A program made the position numbers and the translations under genes. Under the pieces are notes generated by a model. It had not been told where the DNA came from. It made no database searches and saw only the letters and a program-made list of their open reading frames with translations. Of a stretch of 64,000 nucleotides of DNA, positions 57,014 through 64,000 are shown one piece after another (position 1 is the stretch's first letter; each line of letters opens with the position of its first letter). Origin of the DNA: Pleurodeles waltl (lineage: Eukaryota; Chordata; Amphibia; Caudata; Salamandridae); the NCBI RefSeq assembly GCF_031143425.1, contig NC_090446.1, positions 1,024,569,066 through 1,024,633,065 of the forward strand, in the 5' to 3' direction.

Positions 57014-57068
57014 CAAGCATCCTGGGACCGGTTTCGGGGTTTCACCCCTCATCAGCCAGGCTAGCTTG
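57014..57068 (-). ncRNA. Type I hammerhead ribozyme, unit 1
   Basis: The minus strand reads: outer arm CAAGC, internal loop UAG, stem I CCUGG, core CUGAUGA, stem II GGGG-UGAAA-CCCC, core GAAA, a two-pair stem III, core GUC, stem I CCAGG, loop AU, outer arm GCUUG. All paired segments are perfect. Predicted cleavage falls between 57026 and 57025. Confidence 0.9.
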
Positions 57069-57334
57069 AATCCAGTGGCATGGGAAGCACGGGACCCACG
57101 TCTGGGCATACCCTTCCCACTTAGGGCAACAGTAGCGACACAAAAGAATGATGGACGGAGTGCTGACAATGCAAACACTCACCCCCAGTCACAGATCTGG
57201 GTTTAATCCATCGTTTTTTTGCTGCCCATGCCATTCCAGTTTGGACCCAGCCATATGCAAATCAGTCTTGACCCTGTTCCCCAAGGGAACAGTCCAGCCC
57301 GAACTGCCAGGCCAGGTCTTCCCTGGACTGGAAA

Positions 57335-57389
57335 CAAGCATCCTGGGACCGGTTTCGGGGTTTCACCCCTCATCAGCCAGGCTAGCTTG
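57335..57389 (-). ncRNA. Type I hammerhead ribozyme, unit 2
   Basis: Identical to unit 1, offset by 321 bp. Predicted cleavage falls between 57347 and 57346. Cleavage at units 1 and 2 would release a 321-nt monomer. Confidence 0.9.
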
Positions 57390-57655
57390 AATCCAGTGGC
57401 ATGGGAAGCACGGGACCCACGTCTGGGCATACCCTACCCACTTAGGGCAACAGTAGCGACACAAAAGAATGATGGACGGAGTGCTGACAATGCAAACACT
57501 CACCCCCAGTCACAGATCTGGGTTTAATCCATCGTTTTTTTGCTGCCCATGCCATTCCAGTTTGGACCCAGCCATATGCAAATCAGTCTTGACCCTGTTC
57601 CCCAAGGGAACAGTCCAGCCCGAACTGCCAGGCCAGGTCTTCCCTGGACTGGAAA

Positions 57656-57710
57656 CAAGCATCCAGGGACCGGTTTCGGGGTTTCACCACTCATCAGCCA
57701 GGCTAGCTTG
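57656..57710 (-). ncRNA. Hammerhead ribozyme, unit 3, damaged
   Basis: The core boxes are intact, but stem I reads CCUGG on both sides (central mismatch) and stem II has a changed base (GUGG against CCCC). It is probably weaker than units 1 and 2. Confidence 0.75.
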
Positions 57711-58799
57711 AATCCAGTGGCATGGGAAGCACGGGACCCACGTCTGGGCATACCCTTCCCACTTAGGGCAACAGTAGCGACACAAAAGAATGATGGACGG
57801 AGTGCTGACAATGCAAACACTCACCCCCAGTCACAGATCTGGGTTTAATCCATCGTTTTTTTGCTGCCCATGCCATTCCAGTTTGGACCCAGCCGACTGT
57901 GTCTGTGACCCTCCTCCCAAAGTACACAAACGCAAGCAAACACCCACCCAACAGCCATCCACCTCACAACAGCATCCAGTTAATGCACCTGCACCCAAAC
58001 ATAGCAGACTGACACCTCCTTCAACCACTTTCTCTTCTTCCACTCCCAAACTTTCACCCTCTTCCCGCCCCAATGTCCCTAAGAAGCTTTACCTAGCCAA
58101 CACTGACCTCTTCCCTACCCCTCCCCCCCCGTCCTTCACCTCTGGCCAGGGTGGCCAGAACCCAGCCTAGCACCTCAGCCACCAGGTCCACGTCTTCTGC
58201 GTTTCTGCAGCTGTCAGAGGCTCTAAGTAGGTACCCATCAGCCCAGCCAGTATGCCACCAAGACCTGCCAAAGCCAAGAAGGTTCAGCTACCTTCAGGAG
58301 AAGGAGCCACAACCAGCCAGCAAGGCCAAGTCACAGACACCAGCTGGCAGACCCAAGGAGGCACCACAATCTGCCAAGGGCAGGAAGGGGCACAGAACAC
58401 CAGCCAGGGTACTTCAGCCGTCCGAGGCTGCAGGTGAAGGCCTGGTGGCTACCAGCATAACCGCCAGCACCACCACCTGCACCGTGGCCAGCACCGCCAC
58501 CTGCACCGCCGCAAGCACCGCCACCTGCACTGCTGCAAGTAGCACCACTGCCAGCAGCAGCAGCCCCAGTGGGCAGCCGTCCGAGGCTGCAGGGGAAGGG
58601 CTGGAGCCTCCCCCCACCACTGGCAGCACCGCCAGCTGCACGGCACTGCCACCAATATACAGCCGTCCCCGCCGGCAGATGGACTGTAATCCTGCATCCA
58701 TGGAGTGTCATGCATCCTGCCCACAGAAAATCGTGTGGGTCTGACACCCAGGTGAGTGACTGTGACCTTGCACTCCCCAAGATCTGCATCACAGGGCAC

Positions 58800-59060
58800 A
58801 AAGCCCCCTCCAGAACCAGTGGTAGAAGGCATCCACTCACCCTATCCTTGGCAGGATGAAGCACACTGGGCACAGAACCCCCTCCAGAACCACTGGAAGA
58901 AGGCATCCACTCACTCTATCCTTGGCAGGATGAAGCACACTGGGTACAAAGCCCCCTGCAGAACCACTGGAAGAATGCATACAATCACCCTATCCTTGGC
59001 AGGATGAAGCACACTGGGTACAAAGCCCCTTCCAGAACCACTGGAAGAAGGCATCCACTT
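58800..59060. repeat. About 73-bp minisatellite, 3-4 copies
   Basis: The repeated unit contains CCAGAACCACTGGAAGAAGG, then CATCCACTCACCCTATCCTT and GGCAGGATGAAGCACACTGG. It lies just after the gene B stop. Confidence 0.82.
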
Positions 59061-59520
59061 GAGAGCCTGTGGCTTTGCCCTCCCCAGGACCAAGCAGTGG
59101 GCAATCTACCCACTTGAGAGACTGTGGCTTTGCACTCCCCAGGACCAAGCAGTGGGCAACCCACCCACCTGAGAGACTGTGGCTTTGCACTCTCCAGGAC
59201 CAAGCAGTGGGCAACCCACCCACTGGAGACACTGTGGCTTTGAACTCCCCAGGACCAAGCAGTGGGCAACCCACCCACTTGAGAGACTGTGGCTTTGCAC
59301 TCCCCAGGACCAAGCAGTGGACAATCCATCCACTAGAGAGACTGTGGCTTTGCACTCCCCAGGAGCACGCAGTGGGCAACCCACCCACTTTAGAGATTGT
59401 GGCTTTGCACTCCCCAGGAGCAAGCAGTGTCCAAACCACCCACTTGCTTCCCCAGGACCAAGCAGTGGGCAAACCACCCACTTGAGAGACTGTGACTTTG
59501 CACTCCCCACGACCAAGCAG
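59060..59520. repeat. 55-bp minisatellite, about 8 copies
   Basis: The unit is TTGAGAGACTGTGGCTTTGC, ACTCCCCAGGACCAAGCAGT, GGGCAACCCACCCAC. Open frames on both strands are repeat artefacts. It is related to the short arrays in H2 (39178-39330) and H1. Confidence 0.85.
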
Positions 59521-60358
59521 TGGGCATGGAGCCCCCTCCAGGAGCAGTGGCGTTGTCCAATCTTCCGGCTGAGGTGCCCCCCCCCTCCCTGTCCCCCTCA
59601 GGTGCCTGTGTGTTTTTGACCTGATGCCCCTTCAGTGTTCTCTCCTTTTTGAGGCAAGAGTCAAGTGTGGGCTTGGCCTAGGTGGTTTGTGCGGACATTG
59701 TCCCGCCTTTTGTATATAATGTATATATTGTAAATACTGTTTTTGATTGCTGAACGTATTTCTAATATTACACTCATTTGACTCCATTCCTTTTGTCCTT
59801 TCGTTATTCCAGAGGGTTACGGGGTGTATATGTAATGTTGTTGCATGTGTTTGTGTGTATTGTGTTGGGGGTGAGGGTGGGGGTGGGGGTGTTGCGTGTT
59901 GCGTGTGTGTGTGTCACTCTCTTCCCCCCCACTTGTTGTGCAGTACTCACCGTGGTCGTCGTCGTTGGTGCTCCTGGTATATGAGCAGATACACCCGCAT
60001 GGGGAAGACCTGCAGCTCGGGCTCCCTGGCATCCTGGTTCTTCCTTGAGTGTCGAGAGGTGAGTGGTTTCCCTTCAGAGTACTGTTTCTGCCGTGCTTTT
60101 GATGGTGTTGGTACCGCCCCGGAAAAGCTGGCAGATGGGCTGGTTGTAATGGAGTGGGCGGTACATTGTCTTCCTCCTGTCTGTTGGCGGTTATCGCTGC
60201 AGTGTTTGTTGCTGCCACCGTGGCGGTCGGAGTGTTAAAGTGGCTCTATGTGTTGGCGGTTTCCGCTGTGGTCATGATTCCATTTTTTTTACCGCCGGCC
60301 TGTTGCGGGTGTTAGCGCTGCTTTAACACCGAACGCCAGGGTTGTAATGAGGGCCTTA

Positions 60359-62179
60359 ATCTTGGTAGAGTTCCAGGAGGGACCTGCTTCTTCATATATA
60401 GCTTTAGAGCAGTATTTATTTAAGGGTAATGCACCATTTTATACATGTTTAATTTATAGCTTGATACTGCAGAGGAGAGATCAAGTTCATGAAGGAAAGC
60501 AGGGAGAGATGTTTCAGGGTGTGACATAAAGAGAAGAATGTCATTTATGTATGCCATGAATTTGATATGAGTATCATGAACTTTAAAACTGATCAATTTT
60601 ACCGAGGTTTTCAATTGGTGAAGAAAATATTCTAGTGCTAAAACAAACAGTAAATGGGATAAAGGGCACCCTTCATGCGTTCCTCTTTGTAGAGGGAAGT
60701 AAGAAGATCTTCTACCATTGACAAGCATGAAAAATGCAATGAGATGAGTTGGAGGAAGTTTGACCCAATACCATTGCATTACAAGACCTTCATTAAAAAA
60801 GCCCAGTTAACCCCCATCAAAGGCTGTTTCTGCATCTGTATGAAGGGATAATTGCGCTGGGGACTCCTGTATCTTGTGGGCTTTATTAATGATATTTAAG
60901 AAGGTTCAAGAGTTATCTGCTACCTTTCTGTTGGGACTACAGCCAGATTGATGGAAGAGTGGAGGGGCCCTCACTTACAGTTCAAAGGGTAGTGGAGTAG
61001 CCAAAAGGGGAAGTAGATCCACGTTAATTAAGGAAATGGGTCTGTCATTTTTACATTGAATCAAGTTACGCTCCTTCTTGGGAATTAAGCAAATTGTAGC
61101 CTCCAAAAAAGAGCCAGAAGCACAATTGGAATTGATGAAGTAGATCAAGAGCTTGAAAAGTTTAGGAAATACAAGCTTAGCAAAACAAAGATAACATTTT
61201 ATCGTGAAGCCTTCAAGGCCAGGAGATTTACCTTTTAGAGGACCTTGTGCAGCTGATTGTATTTCTTCAAATTGAAGTGGCTGTTCCAAGACAGAAAGAT
61301 CTGGGGATGGTGTAGTTTCTGGTTTAAGACTGAAGAAATATGCAGCAAGAGACTCCTCAAAGGGTGTGGATTCTGAATAATATAGATCTTTATATTATGA
61401 GGCAAAACATGCCCCAATATCCAAATCTCCGAACACCTAACCTCCGCTCTGTGTAGTGATAGATTTGATTGATGATTTTTCTGGTCTGCCTTTTAAGTTA
61501 TGGGCAAGGAGGGAACCAGCTCTATTTATTTTGCCCCCATAATATTTGGCACTAACTTTAAGAAGAGTACCACAATCTTGTTCAGTAGAAAATGTGTTAA
61601 ATTCACTCTTAGCATTAGTTAAGTCATCTAGGTCAGACTTGTTATTTTTCCTAGTATAGTACTTGTGTTCTAGAGATTTAAGATGAAATAAAATAGAAGC
61701 AGATTTCTGTTGACCGTTTCTTTCTTGGAATGAAAGAAACCTATTATGAACTCTCTCGAGGAAGCCTTGAAGGAGTCCCAAACTGAAGGAAATGGTGTCT
61801 GAATGTTGTCATTAAAATGAAACAATTAAGTGATGAAAGCATTATAAGATTTTAGGAAAACAGTGTCTGAGGGTACCAAATTGTTAAATATTTAAGAGGA
61901 TTTTTTAGGTTTACTGGAACGAATGTCAAGGTTGGTGAACACTGGAGTGTGATCTGAGATTAGTATTGATCCTATCTCCAAATTATTTACATGTTGCATT
62001 AAACGTTTGCTCAGAAAGTTCTAATCCAGGCGAGATTGAGATTGATGCGTAGGAGAATAGAAAGAATATTCTAGTAAATCAGGATTACAAAGCTGCCATT
62101 AATTGCAGAGTAAGTACTGGGAAATTAAGGTTTTGATGGTATTATGTGAGGCATGAGGAACGAAGTGGTAATTAGAACA
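60359..62179 (-). mobile_element. L1-like LINE, reverse transcriptase and endonuclease end
   Basis: Read right to left: the endonuclease C terminus (YSFYSPTHQSQSRLD, about 62060-62020, and ISDHTPV, about 61960-61940); a linker (61781-61437: RVHNRFLSFQERNGQQKSASILFHLKSLEHKYYTRK...); the RT N-terminal part (61289-60975: KGKSPGLEGFTIKCYLCFAKL...PKKERNLIQCKNDRPISLINVD); and RT core (60779-60420: GTHEGCPLSHLLFVLALEYF, with AYINDILLF at the site that is normally YADD). The catalytic motif is mutated and several frames are broken. It continues to 48010-49179 across H3. Confidence 0.82.
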
Positions 62180-62685
62180 TGTTAGAAATTGGGTCTCTAG
62201 TTGGCAGAGGTATGCACCGTGTCCAAGTAGGGACCACACTCCTAGTCAGAATAAGTCACAACACAACCTAAATTATCCTGTGCGCATTCTCCACTAGCTT
62301 GGCACAGAACAGACAGGCTTAACTTAGAAGGCAATGTGTAGCATTTGTGTAATAACTCATACAGTAGCATAGTGAAAACATCAAAAAAAATTCTCAAGAA
62401 CAGTTTAGAAAAATAGATAATATTAATCCAAATAAAACAAGACCAAAACAACAAAGGTGCAATATACAAAGGTCAAGATATCACTTTTTAGAGGTTTAAG
62501 TAATTCTTAATCCAGAGAAATAAATGGATGGATGTCTGCAGCATAAAGTACATGGGATGCGTCAGAAACAAATACAATGTGAGCTATTGGGGAGGTGAGG
62601 TGGACCAGCAAAAAAAGATCAGAAAAATTGAAGGAGGCAGGCAAAAAGTTGGAGGAGGACCACCCTAAGGCTGTCAAGTCTAACA
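62180..62685 (+). repeat. Short LTR inserted in the L1 endonuclease
   Basis: The 506-bp LTR begins TGTTAGAAATTGGGTCTC and ends GTCAAGTCTAACA. It is flanked by GAACA/AAACA, a 5-bp duplication with one mismatch. It is homologous to the 1.4- to 1.7-kb LTRs at 16309-19385 at both ends, but lacks the middle. It is probably a solo LTR of a deleted or shorter subtype. Confidence 0.72.
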
Positions 62686-63110
62686 AAACATCTAAAAAGG
62701 GATCACACACTTGATTAAAATTGCCTCCAAATAACGAATTGTCAGAAGCGTGTTCTTCCAGGGTATGTGATATGTTTTTCCAGAAGTTGGAGTCTGAGTG
62801 TTTAGGACCATATAAATTAAGAATTGAGAGTTTAATGTTCTCAATTGTAAGTGTTACTATTAACCATTGTCCCTCTGAGTCATTGTGTTGAGAGTGTGTG
62901 AGGGGATATAAAGATGTGTAGCATAGAACTATAACCTTGTTTTTGTTGGTTTGGGAGGGGGATACAAAAACATCACCAGCCCACTGCTTTTTTTAGTTAA
63001 GCTGCTTATAGGTCACTGAGATGAGTTTCCTGTAACAATGCAATATGGAATTTAAAATGAGCAAGATGAGATAAGACATGCTGAAGTTGAACAGGATTCT
63101 CAAGCCCCTT
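62686..63110 (-). mobile_element. L1-like LINE, endonuclease segment
   Basis: On the minus strand, 62860-62700 encodes LTIENIKLSILNLYGPKHSDSNFW...GGNFNQVCDPFLD, matching the L1 endonuclease (normally GGDFN; the Asp is Asn here). The frame continues across the LTR at 62180-62685. Sequence to about 63110 probably belongs to the same LINE, but its upstream end is not defined. Confidence 0.72.
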
Positions 63111-64000
63111 TACATACAAAGAGACTGTTCTAAGCTGCACTGAATTAGAACTAAAAAGTCACTGAGTTAGTGTTAAATGATACTTTCACAAAGTGAATTT
63201 CTCCAAAAGTTAATGACATGGCAATTAGAGAATCTACTTGCCATGAGGTTCTGAAAGTTACCTCAGGTATATACAGCAACCTGCATGGTGTCCTTCAAAT
63301 AATCTTATGAAAGCTGTCTGAAATTGCTGTCTGTGAAGACTGTCATGCCAGGGCTGTCGAAAGCATTTCTCTGCAGGCTCCGGAATGATTGTAATGTGCA
63401 GGGTGAGGTGAAAAACCTCAGATGCGCTGAGACTGCCACAATGTGTATCTTATAAAGATGACAAAAGCATGTCAGACTGTATACAAGGAAGGAATGAAAG
63501 CATATTCTGGCAGCAGCTGGCCACCTGTGTTCATGCTGTGCCAGCAGGGCTGTTGGAGATGCTCTTCCCGTCCCATTTCTTTAAAATGCCACCAGAGGGG
63601 CACAGAGCTCTACAGAATTGCAGCCATCTTTAACAGCATCCAAGCTATGTCCCCACTCTATCCTATACCACTAACAAATCCACACACCACTAACACAACA
63701 CAAACGCACAGTAAATATACATTTAATGCATCCAGACACTCCCTATTCTTACATAACATCAGCTCTGCCCTCTATTTCATCCTAACAGACCCCCTTTTGT
63801 CATCACAAAACCTATACTCAGCCTTTCATCAGATCATCCGCCATAACCCTCCTCCCCTTGTTACCAAAAACACACAATCAAACAGTCCTTACACTCCACA
63901 CCAACACATATTTTACCTCTTCCAGTGATCAAATCTAACACAAACACTCATAACTCTTGTCCATTCCCTCCCACACACCACATACACTCTTCTCCAAAAC
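63111..64000. other. Unassigned right edge
   Basis: One open stretch on the plus strand (63443-63928) starts in GC-balanced sequence and runs into an A/C-rich stretch from 63660. I recognise no protein family in it, and composition suggests it is fortuitous or the start of another LINE. Nothing else can be supported. Confidence 0.35.

Larger units (their letters stand above)
56813..57892 (-). mobile_element. Hammerhead repeat array (retrozyme-like), 321-bp units
   Basis: Direct repeats of exactly 321 bp start at 56813, 57134, 57455 and 57776 (the last is partial, 117 bp). Units are about 98-99% identical. An 8-bp duplication CCGACTGT flanks the insert (56805-56812 and 57893-57900) within gene B exon 3 of H3. 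Each full unit carries an ATGCAAAT octamer and a minus-strand type I hammerhead. The family resembles newt satellite 2 (about 330-bp hammerhead repeats with a snRNA-type promoter) and the animal retrozymes. That identity is from memory and needs alignment. Confidence 0.88.
54957..58743 (+). pseudogene. Gene B: Myb/SANT-like protein (H3), split by hammerhead array
   Basis: Exon 1 (54957-55070) encodes MAQGSGERAPAFSSEELERL onward and ends at GTAAGT. Exon 2 (55282-55526) follows TTTTTTTGCAG and encodes VRAHQKKGIWIAIAKEVRTLG. A 26-bp deletion relative to H2, after the VETQLGL segment, shifts the frame; the donor is a weaker GTCAGT. Exon 3 starts at 55913 after GCATTAG: an acidic Ser/Thr segment, then the AFDLLRSLTVEQSTILNAIQG helix (56275-56340) and a Ser/Thr/Pro/His-rich stretch. 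It is interrupted at 56813-57892 and resumes with PPPKVHKRK (57910). The tail has QPSEAAGEG and short Ala/Thr/Cys repeats (58455-58560). Confidence 0.77.
49180..60355 (+). mobile_element. Harbinger H3, three-gene element with nested insertions
   Basis: Ends: GGCCCTCATTACAACCCTGG and, in reverse complement, GGCCCTCATTACAACCCTGG; TTA is duplicated at 49177-49179 and 60356-60358. Same plan as H2 in mirror orientation: gene A (plus), transposase (minus), gene B (plus), then minisatellites. H4 is nested in the last transposase intron and a hammerhead array in gene B exon 3. It interrupts the L1-like LINE. The identical 20-bp termini suggest a fairly recent insertion. Confidence 0.85.

Noticed and set aside
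59069..59619. Open frames on both strands over the 55-bp array
   Set aside because: Repeat artefact after the gene B stop; no conserved counterpart in H2.
59610..59640. Isolated CTGATG near a GAA as another hammerhead
   Set aside because: No GAAA-stem III-GUC continuation and no pairing stems.
63443..63928. 161-codon open frame at the right edge
   Set aside because: No recognisable family. It crosses a sharp composition change into A/C-rich sequence, so it is not called as a gene.

Overview
This window looks like repeat-dense nuclear DNA from a urodele amphibian, most probably a newt. The pointers are tandem repeats of about 321 bp carrying a type I hammerhead ribozyme (resembling newt satellite 2), a foamy-virus-like endogenous retrovirus, a Gmr1-type Ty3/gypsy element with roughly 3-kb LTRs, and several large PIF/Harbinger transposons. 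I see no host protein-coding gene, tRNA or rRNA. Nearly all long open frames belong to mobile elements or arise from minisatellites.

Layout. Positions 1-6951: a partial Harbinger (H0) with a broken Myb/SANT-like gene ('gene B'), containing a palindromic MITE and a LINE 3' fragment. Positions 6952 to about 14435, minus strand: a 5'-truncated foamy-like provirus (3' LTR, env, integrase, RNase H), with a hammerhead repeat array inserted at the pol/env junction. Positions 14436-20640: small elements, a GC-rich MITE, two large LTRs in inverted arrangement, and AT-rich repeats. From about 20640 to 63000 the scaffold is one minus-strand L1-like LINE, split by Harbinger H1 (21194-25357), a Gmr1-type gypsy element (25382-48004), Harbinger H3 (49180-60355) and an LTR (62180-62685). 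The gypsy 3' LTR is itself split by a CR1/L2-type LINE (33735-36096) and Harbinger H2 (38283-47501). H3 contains Harbinger H4 (51722-53916) and a second hammerhead array (56813-57892).

The Harbingers share one plan: gene A (Myb/SANT-like, two exons, upstream TATA box), a HARBI1-type DDE transposase on the opposite strand, and gene B (a second Myb/SANT-like protein, three exons, Ser/Thr/Pro-rich, with a minisatellite-encoded tail). H2 and H3 retain all three genes in damaged form, H4 keeps only gene A, and H1 has an A-B fusion. No transposase here is intact.

The main discovery candidates are the two hammerhead arrays. They sit in different host elements, are flanked by 8- and 12-bp target duplications, share an RNA-sense 3' end, and differ by a compensatory base pair in stem II. 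This suggests mobile, retrozyme-like units. Other points of note are a foamy-like env with only two visible lesions in its body, a recombined gypsy 5' LTR that carries copied L1 flank, a transposase intron present in one Harbinger and absent from another, and paralogous empty sites that prove three of the insertions. All calls are from reading the sequence; no database search was possible.
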